From the NCBI RefSeq assembly GCF_003726095.1, contig NZ_CP026031.1, positions 2,728,001-2,792,000 on the forward strand: a stretch of 64,000 bases of DNA, given 5' to 3'. The translations under genes and the position numbers were made by a program. The notes below the pieces were generated by a model that was not told where the DNA came from, did no database searches, and saw nothing but the letters and a program-made list of their open reading frames with translations. Shown here piece by piece: positions 25,363 through 36,790 of the stretch. Each line of letters begins with the position of its first letter. The first letter of the stretch is position 1. The DNA is from Niallia circulans. GTDB lineage: Bacteria > Bacillota > Bacilli > Bacillales > Cytobacillaceae.

Positions 25363-26637
25363 TTATTCCAGGTCGTCATATCGCGCTTCTATGGCTCTTG
25401 CATGAGCCTCCAATCCCTCTAAGCGGGCAAACTTGGCTATTTTATGAGCGTTTTCTTTAAATGCTGCTTCACTGTAATGTGTGATACTAGATTTTTTTTG
25501 GAAATCATCCACGTTTAGTGGGTTGGAGAACCTTGCTGTTCCATTTGTAGGTAATACGTGGTTTGTTCCAGCAAAATAATCCCCGACTGGCTCTGAGCTA
25601 TATCTTCCTATAAAAATAGATCCTGCATGACGGATATGGTCGAGGAGAACGTATGGATTTTTTGTTATGATTTCTAAATGTTCTGGCGCAATAGTATTGA
25701 TGACAGCGACAGCCTTATCTAACGTTTCTACAACCACGATTAATCCATATTGATCAATTGATTTTTCCGCTATTTCCTTACGTGGCAAATCATTTAACTG
25801 CTGCTTCACTTCTCGAGAGACTTCCTCAGCCAATAAAATGGAAGTAGTAACGAGAACAGAGGAAGCTCTTTCGTCATGCTCTGCCTGTGATAATAAGTCT
25901 GCAGCAATTTCTTTTGCACTTGCTGTTTCATCAGCTATGATGGCAATTTCACTTGGTCCTGCAATCATATCAATAGCAACATCGCCAAAAACTTCTCTTT
26001 TGGCAAGGGCAACAAAGATATTTCCAGGACCGACAATCTTATCAACTTTCTCAATTGATTCCGTCCCGTACGCTAATGCGGCAATAGCCTGAGCGCCCCC
26101 CACTTTGTAAATCTCCTTTACCCCAGCAATATCAGCTGCTACTAAAACAGCACTCGGGAGAATTCCATTTTCATTCGGCGGCGAGACCATAACTATCCGC
26201 TGAACTCCTGCAACTAATGCTGGAATGACATTCATTAATACAGACGAAGGATAAGCTGCTGTTCCCCCTGGAACATAAACACCAACGGAATCTAATGGGA
26301 GAATCCGTTGACCAAGAACAGAGCCATTTTCTTGGGTAAAATCCCATGAGGTTTTCAATTGCTTTTGATGGTATTCTTTAATATTTGCGGCCGCCTCTTT
26401 TATAATCGAAACCATTTCCTTGTCTACATAATTGTAAGCAGCTGCTAGCTCTTCTTTCTTCACCCGAAGACTTGTCAATTCAGCTCCATCCCATTTTTTT
26501 GTATATTCGATTAAAGCTTGGTCACCACTTCTTTTTACCTGTCCCATAATCTCCCGAACCGCTTTTCGCTGTTCTTCCGTACCTGCATCAACAGAGCGTT
26601 TTAAACTAATATTCTCTATATCTGTCACAATTCGCAT
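25363..26637 (-). CDS. hisD: Histidinol dehydrogenase
   Basis: Zn-dependent four-electron oxidation of histidinol to histidine, 424 residues. Visible are the NAD-binding region KVGGAQAIAALAYGT, GPGNIFVALAKREVFG, the Zn ligands in DLLSQAEHDERA, and the catalytic Glu-His of APEHLEI. It is 19 bases behind hisG in the operon. Confidence 0.98.
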   Translation of the reverse strand: MRIVTDIENISLKRSVDAGTEEQRKAVREIMGQVKRSGDQALIEYTKKWDGAELTSLRVKKEELAAAYNYVDKEMVSIIKEAAANIKEYHQKQLKTSWDFTQENGSVLGQRILPLDSVGVYVPGGTAAYPSSVLMNVIPALVAGVQRIVMVSPPNENGILPSAVLVAADIAGVKEIYKVGGAQAIAALAYGTESIEKVDKIVGPGNIFVALAKREVFGDVAIDMIAGPSEIAIIADETASAKEIAADLLSQAEHDERASSVLVTTSILLAEEVSREVKQQLNDLPRKEIAEKSIDQYGLIVVVETLDKAVAVINTIAPEHLEIITKNPYVLLDHIRHAGSIFIGRYSSEPVGDYFAGTNHVLPTNGTARFSNPLNVDDFQKKSSITHYSEAAFKENAHKIAKFARLEGLEAHARAIEARYDDLE

Positions 26638-26656
26638 CTAGAATACTCCTTATTCG

Positions 26657-27301
26657 TTATTTCACACTTAATTTCGACTTTACTACCGGCTGAAGCCTCA
26701 CTACTAATTCACTAATTCGTCTATCCTTCAATCGGTAGCTTGCAGGATTGACAATTAATCTTGAAGTAATGTCTACGATTCTTTCATATTCAATTAGGCC
26801 ATTCTCAGCAAGTGTCTTTCCTGTCGAAACAATATCGACAATTCGATCAGTTAAGCCGATAATTGGTGCAAGCTCAATGGAACCATTCAGCTTAATAATT
26901 TCTACTTGAGACCCTTGTTCACGAAAATAGGCTGCCGCCACATTAGGATATTTTGTTGCAATTCTAGGAGCAATTTCATTCAGTTCTGTATGAGGAAGCC
27001 CTGCTACTGCTAAATAACAGGCACTAATATGTAAATCTAGCAATTCATATACATCTCTTTCTTCCTCTAGCATGACATCCTTTCCTGCAATCCCCAAATC
27101 GGCAACGCCATGCTCGACATAGGTAGGAACATCCATAGGCTTAGCCAAGATAAAGCGGAAGTTTTCTTCTTCAACCTCTATAATTAATTTCCGGGAGTCA
27201 TCAAATTCTGCTGGTAAACGAAAGCCTGCATCTCTTAATAAATCGGCTGCCTCTTCGAAAATTCTTCCCTTTGGCATTGCGATAGTTAGCATGTCATTCA
27301 T
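26657..27301 (-). CDS. hisG: ATP phosphoribosyltransferase, short form
   Basis: First committed step of histidine synthesis. At 214 residues it is the short HisG that lacks the C-terminal regulatory domain and needs HisZ for activity and feedback control. Seen are [26 protein letters not shown] and the PRPP loop around [14 protein letters not shown]. It overlaps hisZ by four bases (27298-27301), fitting a 1:1 partner. Confidence 0.98.
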   Translation of the reverse strand: MNDMLTIAMPKGRIFEEAADLLRDAGFRLPAEFDDSRKLIIEVEEENFRFILAKPMDVPTYVEHGVADLGIAGKDVMLEEERDVYELLDLHISACYLAVAGLPHTELNEIAPRIATKYPNVAAAYFREQGSQVEIIKLNGSIELAPIIGLTDRIVDIVSTGKTLAENGLIEYERIVDITSRLIVNPASYRLKDRRISELVVRLQPVVKSKLSVK

Positions 27302-28485
27302 TTGGCCACCTCCGCTCCTTTTTTTCCAACCAATAGTATGATTTCACTATACTGCTTTGTACAAGCATCCACATCTTTCACCCCATTAATATCTTGCGTA
27401 ATGACATGGATGCCAGCTTGCCTTTTTTCTTGAGCTAATAGAAATGCTTCTTTTCTTCGTTCACTACTAAATAAAATACATTCGATCATGTTTGTTTTTG
27501 CGACCGTGCCTAATGCTTCCAATAGTCGATCCACTCGAATAGCAAAACCAGTTGCTCCAGTGTTTTTTCCGAATTTCTCTAATAGCAAATCATATCTGCC
27601 CCCACTACCAATAGGAAAGCCTACCCCTTCTGCATATACCTCATATACAATGCCAGTATAGTAGCTCATATGACTAACAAGTGATAAATCAAATGTCACT
27701 CTGTCTGCCACTTCGTAATCTACAAGGATATCTCTTAGCTGTTTTAAATCATCGATTGCTTTCTTTCCTTGATCTCCTTCCATTAGCTGATAGGCAAGGT
27801 CAATCACTTCTTCTTTTCCTCTTAGTGTTAGGAAATCATTTAAGCGCTGTTTATCAATACTTGATAAAGCAAGTTGTTCTACATGCTGACGATAGCCGAC
27901 ATAATTTTTCTCATATAAATATTTGGTTAAACTGTCCACTCTATCTTTTGTTCCAAGAATTTGTTGAAAAAATGATTGGACAAAGCCAATATGCCCTACC
28001 GACACTTGATAGTTTTTCACTCCTGCTTGTTGAAGGGAGGAAATAAGTAGAGAAATTCCTTCTCCATCTGCACTAATGGTTTTATCGCCAATATATTCAA
28101 CACCTATTTGTTCAAACTCCGCCGGTCTGCCGCCTTCTCGCTGCTGCGCTCGAAACACGGACGCATTATAGGCAAGACGTAATGGCAAATCTTCTGATAG
28201 AAGCTTAGATGCCGCTACTCTCGCTATTGGCGCGGTCATATCTGGGCGAAGAACTAGTGTATGTCCCTGCTGATCCAATAATTTAAAAAGCTGCTGGTCT
28301 AAAATAGCGGACGCTGTGCCGACTGTTTCATAGTATTCTAATGTCGGAGTTTCAATAAATTGATAACCCCATTTTTTTATTTCTGTATCTATTTTTTGTT
28401 TAACTTTATATTTTCTTTCGTAAATCGCTGGTAATGTATCTCTCATGCCTAATGGCTTTTCAAACATAAATAAGCTGCTCATCAT
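27298..28485 (-). CDS. hisZ: ATP phosphoribosyltransferase regulatory subunit
   Basis: Histidyl-tRNA-synthetase paralogue that activates short HisG and senses histidine. 395 residues with class II synthetase motifs ([42 protein letters not shown]) but without a recognisable anticodon-binding domain. Tandem ATGs at 28485 and 28482 follow GAGGTG; the second has the better spacing. It is the first gene of the operon, whose order is hisZ-G-D-B-H-A-F-IE. Confidence 0.96.
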   Translation of the reverse strand: MMSSLFMFEKPLGMRDTLPAIYERKYKVKQKIDTEIKKWGYQFIETPTLEYYETVGTASAILDQQLFKLLDQQGHTLVLRPDMTAPIARVAASKLLSEDLPLRLAYNASVFRAQQREGGRPAEFEQIGVEYIGDKTISADGEGISLLISSLQQAGVKNYQVSVGHIGFVQSFFQQILGTKDRVDSLTKYLYEKNYVGYRQHVEQLALSSIDKQRLNDFLTLRGKEEVIDLAYQLMEGDQGKKAIDDLKQLRDILVDYEVADRVTFDLSLVSHMSYYTGIVYEVYAEGVGFPIGSGGRYDLLLEKFGKNTGATGFAIRVDRLLEALGTVAKTNMIECILFSSERRKEAFLLAQEKRQAGIHVITQDINGVKDVDACTKQYSEIILLVGKKGAEVAK

Positions 28486-28513
28486 AACACCTCATGTTTT
28501 AAAATTCCGAATG

Positions 28514-28545
28514 CTTTAGTTCGCTAATATACTACCAAATTAAAG
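28514..28545. promoter_or_regulatory. Inverted repeat in the his leader (candidate operator)
   Basis: CTTTAGTTCG (28514-28523) and CAAATTAAAG (28536-28545) form an imperfect palindrome with a 12-base centre. It begins only a few bases after the predicted start of transcription, where a repressor would block RNA polymerase. No T-box motif is present in this leader. Confidence 0.5.
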
Positions 28546-28555
28546 AGTTGTTTTT

Positions 28556-28584
28556 AGTGTACTCTTCGTCTGAACTGAGGTCAA
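28556..28584 (-). promoter_or_regulatory. Sigma-A promoter of the his operon
   Basis: -35 TTGACC (28579-28584) and -10 TACACT (28556-28561) with a 17-base spacer on the minus strand, about 70 bases before hisZ. Confidence 0.65.
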
Positions 28585-28703
28585 GAGAAAAGTTTCATTT
28601 ATTAGATCTTTCTAAAAAATCCAACGAAACTTATAAACAAAGTCTTTCGGTATATTCAATTTATCGTTATATTTCACTGTTTTTTATTAATTCTGACATT
28701 TTC

Positions 28704-28768
28704 AAAAAAACCTATCTATTCCTTACTTCTAGAAACTTATTCTTGAAATAACGGACAGATAGGTTTTT
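28704..28768 (-). terminator. Terminator after yvoF
   Basis: AAAAACCTATCT (28706-28717) pairs perfectly with AGATAGGTTTTT (28757-28768). T-runs stand on both sides. The 39-base loop holds no gene. Confidence 0.85.
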
Positions 28769-28772
28769 GTCT

Positions 28773-29306
28773 TTATTCATCTAATACATAGGAAGGCTCA
28801 TTTCGTTTACGTTCTTCCATTTGTTCTGCGGTATAAATGATTTGCATCGGATTTCCCCCAACAAAGCTTCCTGCCGGGACGTTCTTATGTACTAATGTAC
28901 CTGCAGAAACAATCGCACGATCACCAATTGTCACACCAGGAAGAATAGTGGAATTGGCACCAATCATGACTTCATCGCCAATTTCAATCTCCCCAAGTCT
29001 GTATTCCTCTATTAAATATTCATGGGCAAGAATAGTGGTATTGTAGCCTATGACAGTATTCTTGCCGACCTTAATTTTTTCTGGAAACATAATATCAAGC
29101 ATTACCATTAAGGCGAAGGAGGTTTGATCTCCCACCTGCATTTTTAATAGCTTTCGGTACATCCAATTTTTCACTTTCAAAAAAGGCATATATCTTGCTG
29201 TCTGAATAACAATAAAATTTTTAATTACTTTCAAAAACGGAACCGTTTTATAAACATGCCATAAGGAATTGGGTCCACTAACCGGATATCTCGTCGTTTT
29301 TCTCAT
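28773..29306 (-). CDS. yvoF: Hexapeptide-repeat acyltransferase YvoF
   Basis: 177-residue left-handed beta-helix O-acetyltransferase-type protein; acceptor unknown. Hexapeptide repeats run from ~65 to ~160 ([54 protein letters not shown]), ending in [11 protein letters not shown] as in the family. It overlaps the ppaX stop by four bases, so it is translationally coupled within lgt-ppaX-yvoF. Confidence 0.9.
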   Translation of the reverse strand: MRKTTRYPVSGPNSLWHVYKTVPFLKVIKNFIVIQTARYMPFLKVKNWMYRKLLKMQVGDQTSFALMVMLDIMFPEKIKVGKNTVIGYNTTILAHEYLIEEYRLGEIEIGDEVMIGANSTILPGVTIGDRAIVSAGTLVHKNVPAGSFVGGNPMQIIYTAEQMEERKRNEPSYVLDE

Positions 29307-29965
29307 GTTTGTTGTACTTCAGGAATAGAAAGAATGTCTTTCATATTCTCAAAAATATAATCAGGATTATATGCCTGCAAAAATTCTTTCCCTTTTAGTG
29401 TCCAAGCAACACCTGCTGTTAAAGTACCTGCATTTTTCCCAGACAAAATATCATGTTTATTATCTCCAACCATAATTGCATCGCCAGGGGAAGCCTTTAA
29501 TTTTTCAAGAGCAAGGAGAACCGGCTCGGGATCTGGTTTAGCGATTGTTACATGATCTAAAGCAACCACTACATCAAAAAATTCATCTAGCTTCGTCAAT
29601 TTCAAGCCCATTTCCACTACATCGGAAAGTTTTGTTGATACAATTGCAAGCTTAAAGCCTCTTTGCTTTAATTCTTTAATAGCATCATAAACACCATCAA
29701 ATATTGTAACAATCTTATCGTGATTCGCAATATTATAGGAGCGATACATTGCTATCATCTCTGGAGCTCTCATTTTATCAATCGACTCAAATGTTTCCAA
29801 TAATGGTGGTCCCATAAAAGGAATGACATCAACTCGTTTATATTTTCCTGGGTAATAATGATTTAATGTATGTAAGTAGGAGGAAATAATTAATTCATTT
29901 GTATTTATTAGCGTTCCATCCAAATCGAATAATGCTGTATTAATCTTTCCAGTCAACCTAAACAT
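29303..29965 (-). CDS. ppaX: Pyrophosphatase PpaX
   Basis: HAD-superfamily phosphatase that in B. subtilis hydrolyses pyrophosphate, notably that made by HPr-Ser-P dephosphorylation. 220 residues. The nucleophile motif [16 protein letters not shown] has Asp14 and Asp16, motif II is IVSTK, and motif III/IV is KPDPEPV and MVGDNKHD. Its neighbours lgt and hprK follow the B. subtilis hprK-lgt-ppaX order, linking it functionally to HprK. Confidence 0.95.
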   Translation of the reverse strand: MFRLTGKINTALFDLDGTLINTNELIISSYLHTLNHYYPGKYKRVDVIPFMGPPLLETFESIDKMRAPEMIAMYRSYNIANHDKIVTIFDGVYDAIKELKQRGFKLAIVSTKLSDVVEMGLKLTKLDEFFDVVVALDHVTIAKPDPEPVLLALEKLKASPGDAIMVGDNKHDILSGKNAGTLTAGVAWTLKGKEFLQAYNPDYIFENMKDILSIPEVQQT

Positions 29966-29977
29966 TCCTTTCCATGA

Positions 29978-30790
29978 TTAACCATTTGCATCTAAATAAC
30001 GTTCACTTGCAAGACCCGTTTTCCGTCTATAAGCGATACAGATAATAGAAATGACAATTAACGCTAATGAAATTAATTGAGCCATCCGTAAATCACCAAT
30101 CATAAGGCTATCTGTTCTCATTCCTTCGATAAAGAATCTTCCAACTGAATACCAAATAACATAAGTTAAAAAGATTTCTCCTCTACGTAAGTTCACTTTC
30201 CGTAAAACTAGTAAAATTACGAATCCAACAATATTCCATAATGATTCATATAAAAAAGTAGGATGATAGTAAGTGCCGTTAATATACATTTGATCGATAA
30301 TAAAATTCGGCAAATGTAAACCTTCTAAAAAAGAACGTGTAACTTCTTCGCCATGTGCCTCTTGATTCATAAAGTTGCCCCAACGGCCAATAGCTTGTCC
30401 AAGGATTAGACTAGGTGCAGCGATGTCCGCGATTTTCCAGAAGGAAATACCCTTTTTCTTTGTAAAAATATAAGTAGTCACAATCGCACCAATTAAAGCT
30501 CCATGAATGGCAATTCCACCATTCCAAATTTTCGGTATATCCCCTAGATGATCTTTATAGTAGCTCCATTCAAAAATGACGTAGTAAATTCGCGCACATA
30601 TAATAGAAATGGGGATTGCCCATAACATTAAATCAGGAAAGTCATCCTTTCCAAGTCCTCTTCGATTCCCTTCTCGCATTGCAATAACAAGAGCAAGAAT
30701 CAATCCAAAGCCAATGATAAGTCCGTACCATCTAACATCAAACGGTCCTAACGAAAAAGCAATTGGATCAATTGGTTGTATATCTTCCAT
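29978..30790 (-). CDS. lgt: Prolipoprotein diacylglyceryl transferase
   Basis: Integral membrane enzyme that adds diacylglycerol to the lipobox cysteine of prolipoproteins. 270 residues with about seven membrane spans. The Lgt signature [13 protein letters not shown] (Arg136) and the HGALIG segment (His96) are present, as is the periplasmic-side Tyr/Arg-rich region [20 protein letters not shown] precedes the start. It lies 46 bases after hprK. Confidence 0.97.
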   Translation of the reverse strand: MEDIQPIDPIAFSLGPFDVRWYGLIIGFGLILALVIAMREGNRRGLGKDDFPDLMLWAIPISIICARIYYVIFEWSYYKDHLGDIPKIWNGGIAIHGALIGAIVTTYIFTKKKGISFWKIADIAAPSLILGQAIGRWGNFMNQEAHGEEVTRSFLEGLHLPNFIIDQMYINGTYYHPTFLYESLWNIVGFVILLVLRKVNLRRGEIFLTYVIWYSVGRFFIEGMRTDSLMIGDLRMAQLISLALIVISIICIAYRRKTGLASERYLDANG

Positions 30791-30836
30791 TCGATTTCCT
30801 CCTATTTCTCACGTTTTTCACAGCATTTCACTTTAT

Positions 30837-31766
30837 TTATTTTCTTTCGTCAGATATAACATTGTTTAATTTATTCGTGAATTGTTCGGCTGCATTAACA
30901 CCCATTCTTTTTAAACGGAAATTCATTGCCGCGACCTCAATAATTACCGCTAAATTTCGGCCAGGACGAACTGGAATTGTCAGCTTGGTTACTTCTGTAT
31001 CAATTATTTTCATTTTTTCCTCATCTAAACCTAAACGATCATATTGCTTGTTTTGCTCCCATAATTCCAAAGACATAACTAAAGATATTTTTTTGTGGGT
31101 ACGAACAGCCCCAGCTCCAAAAAGCGTCATGACATTAATGATCCCTAATCCACGAATTTCCAATAGATGTTCAATTAACTCTGGTGAACTACCGACAATT
31201 AAATTCTCATCTTCTTGGCGTATCTCCACACAATCATCAGCAACTAATCGATGCCCGCGTTTTACAAGCTCAAGTGCTGTTTCACTTTTACCTACACCAC
31301 TTTTACCAGTAATTAAAACGCCCACACCATAAATGTCAACAAGAACCCCGTGAACCGCTGTTGTTGGTGCTAATTTTCTTTCCAAGAAATTTGTAAGACG
31401 ACTGGAAAAAAGCGATGTTTTATGCTTAGATCGTAGTACAGGTACAGCTAATTCTTCTGATGCCTCTATTAATTGGGGAGGCACCTCCATATTTCGAGTA
31501 ATAATAATTCCTGGCGTTGTATCACTACATAACTTGGTTAAGCGATTTGCCCTATCTTCCTCACTTAATCGTTCAGCAAAGGACAGTTCTGTCTTCCCTA
31601 ACAGCTGAACACGTTCTGCTGGATAATAGTTAAAATAGCCAGCCATCTCGAGACCTGGTCTTGATATATCACTAACTGTAATTGGTCGATTAATTCCCTC
31701 TTCTCCACTTACAATTTCTAAATCAAACTCTTCGATAACATCTTTTATTAGTACTTTCGCTGCCAT
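30837..31766 (-). CDS. hprK: HPr kinase/phosphorylase
   Basis: Bifunctional sensor enzyme that phosphorylates Ser46 of HPr and Crh and reverses it with inorganic phosphate, driving CcpA-dependent catabolite control. 309 residues. The N-terminal domain (~1-130) is followed by Walker A GKSGVGKS at 154-161, His139 in AVHGVLVD, and the HprK signature [18 protein letters not shown] stands before ATG 31766. It is the first gene of hprK-lgt-ppaX-yvoF; its substrate Crh is encoded at 13.4 kb. Confidence 0.97.
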   Translation of the reverse strand: MAAKVLIKDVIEEFDLEIVSGEEGINRPITVSDISRPGLEMAGYFNYYPAERVQLLGKTELSFAERLSEEDRANRLTKLCSDTTPGIIITRNMEVPPQLIEASEELAVPVLRSKHKTSLFSSRLTNFLERKLAPTTAVHGVLVDIYGVGVLITGKSGVGKSETALELVKRGHRLVADDCVEIRQEDENLIVGSSPELIEHLLEIRGLGIINVMTLFGAGAVRTHKKISLVMSLELWEQNKQYDRLGLDEEKMKIIDTEVTKLTIPVRPGRNLAVIIEVAAMNFRLKRMGVNAAEQFTNKLNNVISDERK

Positions 31767-31908
31767 GAAGCTCCTCCTTTAAAGGTCACTGCTGTTAAGT
31801 TTTTTATAAACAGTATTAGCTGTTTAAGGTATGTTTTTTTAGAATTCCATATTCACCTTATTTTAGCATTAAACACTAAATATATGCTAGAATTCAGTCA
31901 AAATAATA

Positions 31909-31968
31909 AGAAAAGCTGCTAGGTAAAGCAATGGCCATTTCTCCACTCCTTTACCCGGCAGCTTTCTA
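31909..31968 (-). terminator. Terminator after yvlD
   Basis: Arms 31911-31928 and 31949-31965 (AAAGCTGC and GGTAAAG blocks) pair with a small internal mismatch. On the minus strand TTTTCTTATT follows. Confidence 0.8.
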
Positions 31969-32319
31969 TTCTTTTCCTCGCAGAACTGTGTTTTGAACGA
32001 TTATATTGCAAAGTGACAGTAGAACGCTAAAAAATAAACACATACCAAAACTCGAAATTTCAAAACTATCTCCCATTAATCTGTCTGTTAATGACAGCGT
32101 AATAGCGTTGATGACAAATAAAAATAGCCCAAGCGATAACACTGTTACAGGTAACGTCAATAAAATTAAAATTGGTTTGACAATAATATTTAGCAAAGAT
32201 AAAATCACACTTGCTCCGATTGCCGCACCTATTCCCGATAAATAAAATTGTTCCTGAAATAATCCAGCTAATGCTACAAAGAATATAGCATTAATCAGTA
32301 TTCCGATAATCCATCTCAT
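31966..32319 (-). CDS. yvlD: YvlD-like small membrane protein
   Basis: 117 residues with four hydrophobic spans (~5-22, 27-46, 50-75, 88-110) and the conserved NIIVKPILILLTLPVTVLSL and GLFLFVINAITL. This is the phage-holin-like superfamily 4 type of membrane protein; function unknown, and in B. subtilis it is part of the envelope-stress yvlABCD group. It follows yvlB on the same strand by about 110 bases. Confidence 0.87.
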   Translation of the reverse strand: MRWIIGILINAIFFVALAGLFQEQFYLSGIGAAIGASVILSLLNIIVKPILILLTLPVTVLSLGLFLFVINAITLSLTDRLMGDSFEISSFGMCLFFSVLLSLCNIIVQNTVLRGKE

Positions 32320-32428
32320 TCCAATTACTCCTCATTTAAACACAGAAGAAGCTGATTGATTTAAGATACAGAAGAAAACCACATTTTACCTTGAAGTCCC
32401 TGTATCTTATTCATTTCTTCTATTAAAA

Positions 32429-33553
32429 TTAATTGCTTTTTTCAATTTTCTTCACTTTTATCGATCCTGTTTTAGTATTAGCTTCAATTTTTGTATGATG
32501 CTCACTTGATTGGATTGATTTAAATTGTAACGTTTTTTGCAGAACTTCATTTTTTTCCTCTATTATTTGTATTCCCTCTAACTCTACATTGAATCCACCA
32601 AAATTCGTTTTTAATTCACCGCTGACCGCTAATGTTTCAGGTAAACTTACTTCAATGCTTCCTGTTGTCCCTTGGAGCTCAAGGATTTCACAGGTTTCTG
32701 AATGGTTCACACATGATATACTGCCATTAAAGGCTTGTAAATCAACTTTATTGAAATACCCCTCAACCGTAATAGAGCCATTTATTGTTTCTGCATCCAG
32801 TTTATCCATCTTTCCTTTTTCGACTTTAATACTGCCGTTTGCAGCATCTGCCTCCACTTTTTTGTTTTCACCAGCTTTTAGCGTTATTTTACCATTAGCT
32901 GTTTTAGCATACAATTTTTCCGCTTTAACATCAAACGTAGTAATTGGTCCATTAAATAAACGGATGATGGCTGATTCATATGAAATTTGTGGAATATAAA
33001 CCTGTGCTTTCACTTTCATCCACTTATGGTTCGTTTTCACTACTAAGCGCTCATTATCTACTATTACGTCTACTTCCTTGAGAAATACTCTTTTTGCTTC
33101 CTCTAAAGAATTCACTCGATAGACCCTTGCTTTACACTCAATACTTACTTCCTCTTGATCCCATGGAATCAGTTCTACTTCTCCATTGGGAATATCGATA
33201 TCCAACTTTTTGGGAGCAATATTATTGAATTGAAAAATGTGAGAAACTTCTTCAAAATGACCGAAGTTTAAATCTAGGTCTACTTCCTTCACCTTTTTTA
33301 TGGTTGTATCAACTATGTCAAAAAGCTTATCTTTCGCTGCTTGAAAATTAAATCCATAATTTGAAGACGTTTCTTTCTTTTTTTCATGAAACTTTGATTC
33401 TTTTTGAAAATCTTCTAAAATTATTTTTTCTTCTTCATTTAAAGACTTTTTCTCATTCACTTCATCAACCTTTTCCATTAGCTTTAACGCTTCATCAACA
33501 GTTAATTTTCCACTTTCCACTAATTCTAAAATTCGCTTTTTCTCTTCTGCCAC
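32429..33553 (-). CDS. yvlB: YvlB-like DUF4097 beta-helix protein
   Basis: 374 residues, no signal peptide. An N-terminal short helix pair (KKRILELVESGKLTVDEALK, SHOCT-like) and a charged linker precede a DUF4097 domain (~115-370) built of short beta repeats such as KTANGKITLKAG, DAANGSIKVEKG, ETINGSITVEGY and QAFNGSISCV. The periodic NG-S/K-I-T motif suggests a stacked beta-helix. Function unknown; it is co-located with yvlD as in B. subtilis, where the group responds to envelope stress. GGAGG precedes ATG 33553. Confidence 0.87.
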   Translation of the reverse strand: MAEEKKRILELVESGKLTVDEALKLMEKVDEVNEKKSLNEEEKIILEDFQKESKFHEKKKETSSNYGFNFQAAKDKLFDIVDTTIKKVKEVDLDLNFGHFEEVSHIFQFNNIAPKKLDIDIPNGEVELIPWDQEEVSIECKARVYRVNSLEEAKRVFLKEVDVIVDNERLVVKTNHKWMKVKAQVYIPQISYESAIIRLFNGPITTFDVKAEKLYAKTANGKITLKAGENKKVEADAANGSIKVEKGKMDKLDAETINGSITVEGYFNKVDLQAFNGSISCVNHSETCEILELQGTTGSIEVSLPETLAVSGELKTNFGGFNVELEGIQIIEEKNEVLQKTLQFKSIQSSEHHTKIEANTKTGSIKVKKIEKSN

Positions 33554-33831
33554 TTTAAATCCTCCTCAAAAAATACGATTTTATTCTTTTAAGTACTTTT
33601 CACAAAACATTAAAACACCGCTTATTTCCATTTGCTAATGTGAAGACTATTAGATTAAAGAAAAAAGACACTTTCAAAGCCAATCATTGGTTGAAATTAC
33701 TAATTAACAGAAAGGACTCCTATATGTTAATACGGAATCATCCCAGCAAAGGTTTCAATTTGAATACTTTCTGATCTTCTTTATTTTATGTAGCGGGTTT
33801 CTAATTCAGAAGAATTTCTCCTTAAGTTAGG
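33554..33831. other. Intergenic region upstream of yvlB
   Basis: About 280 AT-rich bases between the uvrA terminator and yvlB. They must hold the yvlB promoter, but I cannot assign -35/-10 boxes with confidence, and no gene is supported. Confidence 0.4.
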
Positions 33832-33904
33832 AAAAAAGAGACGAGGTCTGGCAGGTAACTGTTGGTAATAATTCCATCAGCTTTTCTACTTTCCCCGTCT
33901 CTTG
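33832..33904 (-). terminator. Terminator after uvrA
   Basis: AAGAGACG (near 33837) pairs with CGTCTCTT (to 33903). On the minus strand a TTTTTT run follows. The loop is about 50 bases, so it may be folded further. Confidence 0.75.
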
Positions 33905-33906
33905 AT

Positions 33907-36783
33907 TTAAGTTGTAGCGATTTTTTCCGCTTCTTCGATACTATTCTTCATTCTTTGCCGCTCTCTATCTAGGATCGGCTTTAAATATTTCCCTGTATAA
34001 GACCCTTTTAGATTGGCAATATCTTCAGGAGTCCCTGTTCCTAATATTGTGCCACCTTTATCTCCGCCTTCTGGTCCTAAGTCGATAATATAATCAGCAG
34101 TCTTAATGACATCGAGATTATGTTCAATAACTAGTACTGTATCTCCATTTTCGACTAGTCGCTGAAGAACAATCAATAGTCTTGAAATATCATCAACGTG
34201 TAAGCCTGTTGTCGGCTCATCCAAAATATAAAAAGACTTTCCGGTAGATCGACGGTGTAATTCTGACGCTAGTTTTACCCTTTGTGCCTCTCCACCTGAT
34301 AAAGTAGTCGCTGGCTGTCCGAGTTTAATATAACCTAAACCAACGTCCACAATTGTTTGCAATTTACGATGGATTTTCGGTATATTTTCGAAGAAGGATA
34401 CACCATCTTCCACTGTCATTTCCAATACATCGGAGATGTTTTTTCCTTTATATTTCACTTCTAATGTTTCCCTATTGTATCGTTTGCCATGACAAACTTC
34501 ACATGGAACATAAACATCTGGAAGGAAATGCATTTCAATTTTTATGATTCCATCTCCGCGGCATGCTTCGCATCTTCCACCTTTAACATTAAAACTAAAA
34601 CGTCCTTTTTTATAACCGCGTACCTTTGCTTCATTGGTTGTCGCAAAAACATCACGTATATCATCAAACACACCCGTATAAGTCGCCGGATTCGATCTTG
34701 GTGTTCGACCAATTGGGGATTGGTCAATATCTATGACTTTTTCCAATTGTTCAATTCCCTTAATTTCCTTATGGGCACCTGGCTTTGCCTTCGCACGATT
34801 TAGCTTTTGAGCCAAGCCTTTATGAAGAATTTCATTAATTAAAGTACTTTTTCCTGAACCAGAAACCCCTGTCACAGCGATAAACATTCCGAGCGGTATT
34901 TTTACATTTACATTTTTTAAATTATTTTCTTTTGCCCCAGTAATTTCAATATATCTGCCATCACTTTGTTTTCTCTCTAATGGAAGTGGAATGAATTTCT
35001 TTCCAGATAAATACTGACCAGTTATCGATTGTGGATCATTCATTACTTCTTTTGGCGTTCCCACAGAAATAATTTCGCCACCATGGACACCCGCACCTGG
35101 ACCAACATCAATTAAATAGTCAGCAGCCATCATGGTATCTTCATCATGTTCTACAACAATCAATGTATTCCCTATATCACGCATCTGTCTTAATGTATCG
35201 ATTAATTTATCATTATCTCTTTGATGAAGCCCAATGGAAGGCTCGTCCAAAATATAAAGAACACCCGTAAGCCTTGAACCGATTTGTGTTGCTAAACGAA
35301 TTCTTTGGGCTTCTCCACCTGATAAAGTTCCTGCCGCTCTACTTAGTGTTAGATAATCTAATCCAACATTGATTAAAAATCCAACTCTTTCTTTTATTTC
35401 TCGAAGAATCAAGTTAGCAATTTGTTTTTCTTTATCTGTTAAATCAACCTTCTCCATAAATTCATAGCATTCCACCACTGATTTTTCAGTAATTTTGCCG
35501 ATATGCTGTCCGTTAATTAAAACAGCCAAAGCCTCTTTCTTTAGGCGATATCCTTTACATGTGCGACAAGGCTGTTCTGCCATGTATTTTTGCATTTGCT
35601 CACGGATGTAGTCAGAACTAGTTTCTTTATATCTTCTTTCCACGTTTTTCATAACGCCTTCGAATTGGATATCATTTTCTCTCACTTGGCCAAAGTCATT
35701 TTCATAGCGGAAATGGATATATTCCTTTCCAGATCCATAAAGGATTTTATCCATTAAATTCTTCGGAATGTTCTTTACAGGTATATTCATGTCAATTCCA
35801 TAATGATTACATACACTTTCAAGAAGCTGTGGATAGTATTGAGAACTAATAGATTCCCAAGGAGCTATCGCATTTTCCTTTAAAGTTAAATTCCAATCAG
35901 GAATAACTAAATCTACATCTACAACTAGTTTATTTCCTAGACCATCACAATCTGGACAAGCTCCAAATGGACTATTAAAAGAAAATAGCCTTGGTTCTAA
36001 TTCACTAATAGAGAAACCGCAAATTGGACAAGCGTGATGCTCACTAAACAGTAATTCCTCTTGTCCCATCACATCAATAATGACTTTTCCATTCCCGAAT
36101 TGTAAGGCTGATTCCAATGAATCTGCCAGACGAGCAGTTATTCCCTCTTTGACAACAAGTCGATCGATAACTACTTCAATATTATGTTTCTTATTTTTCT
36201 CTAGAGAAATATCATCACCAATTTCAAACATTTCTCCATCGATGCGCAAACGAACATACCCTTGTTTTTTTACATCTTCAAGTATTTTCACATGTGTTCC
36301 CTTGCGCCCTGATACAACCGGCGCAAGTACTTGCAGTCTAGTTCTCTCAGGATATTCGAGAATACGGTCAACCATCTGTTCTATTGTCTGAGAAGAAATT
36401 TCAATACCATGCTCTGGACAAGTTGGTCTTCCTACCCTCGCAAATAATAATCTCAAATAATCATAAATTTCTGTTACAGTCCCCACAGTAGAACGAGGAT
36501 TTCGACTTGTCGTTTTCTGATCAATAGAAATAGCAGGAGATAAGCCTTCTATTGAATCAACATCAGGCTTATCCATTTGTCCTAAAAACTGCCGAGCATA
36601 GGCAGATAAAGATTCTACATATCTTCTTTGTCCTTCTGCATAAATCGTATCAAAAGCAAGAGAAGACTTTCCTGAACCAGATAAACCAGTTATCACTACT
36701 AATTGATCTCTCGGTATTGTTATATCAATATTTTTTAAATTATTTGCACGTGCACCTTTTACGATAAGTTTATCTTTTGCCAT
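33907..36783 (-). CDS. uvrA: Excinuclease ABC subunit A
   Basis: Damage-recognition ATPase of nucleotide excision repair, 958 residues. The two ABC modules have Walker A GLSGSGKS at 33-40 and GVSGSGKST near 640. Zinc-finger cysteines stand in CPICGF with CPDCDG, in CRTCKG, and in CEACRG with CEVCHG. ABC signatures are [12 protein letters not shown] and [12 protein letters not shown]. It starts seven bases after uvrB ends, as one operon. Confidence 0.98.
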   Translation of the reverse strand: MAKDKLIVKGARANNLKNIDITIPRDQLVVITGLSGSGKSSLAFDTIYAEGQRRYVESLSAYARQFLGQMDKPDVDSIEGLSPAISIDQKTTSRNPRSTVGTVTEIYDYLRLLFARVGRPTCPEHGIEISSQTIEQMVDRILEYPERTRLQVLAPVVSGRKGTHVKILEDVKKQGYVRLRIDGEMFEIGDDISLEKNKKHNIEVVIDRLVVKEGITARLADSLESALQFGNGKVIIDVMGQEELLFSEHHACPICGFSISELEPRLFSFNSPFGACPDCDGLGNKLVVDVDLVIPDWNLTLKENAIAPWESISSQYYPQLLESVCNHYGIDMNIPVKNIPKNLMDKILYGSGKEYIHFRYENDFGQVRENDIQFEGVMKNVERRYKETSSDYIREQMQKYMAEQPCRTCKGYRLKKEALAVLINGQHIGKITEKSVVECYEFMEKVDLTDKEKQIANLILREIKERVGFLINVGLDYLTLSRAAGTLSGGEAQRIRLATQIGSRLTGVLYILDEPSIGLHQRDNDKLIDTLRQMRDIGNTLIVVEHDEDTMMAADYLIDVGPGAGVHGGEIISVGTPKEVMNDPQSITGQYLSGKKFIPLPLERKQSDGRYIEITGAKENNLKNVNVKIPLGMFIAVTGVSGSGKSTLINEILHKGLAQKLNRAKAKPGAHKEIKGIEQLEKVIDIDQSPIGRTPRSNPATYTGVFDDIRDVFATTNEAKVRGYKKGRFSFNVKGGRCEACRGDGIIKIEMHFLPDVYVPCEVCHGKRYNRETLEVKYKGKNISDVLEMTVEDGVSFFENIPKIHRKLQTIVDVGLGYIKLGQPATTLSGGEAQRVKLASELHRRSTGKSFYILDEPTTGLHVDDISRLLIVLQRLVENGDTVLVIEHNLDVIKTADYIIDLGPEGGDKGGTILGTGTPEDIANLKGSYTGKYLKPILDRERQRMKNSIEEAEKIATT

Positions 36784-36790
36784 TGTTCTC

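Noticed and set aside
28548..28751. 67-codon plus-strand frame opposite the his leader
   Set aside because: It spans the his promoter and the yvoF terminator, with no ribosome site or protein-like character.
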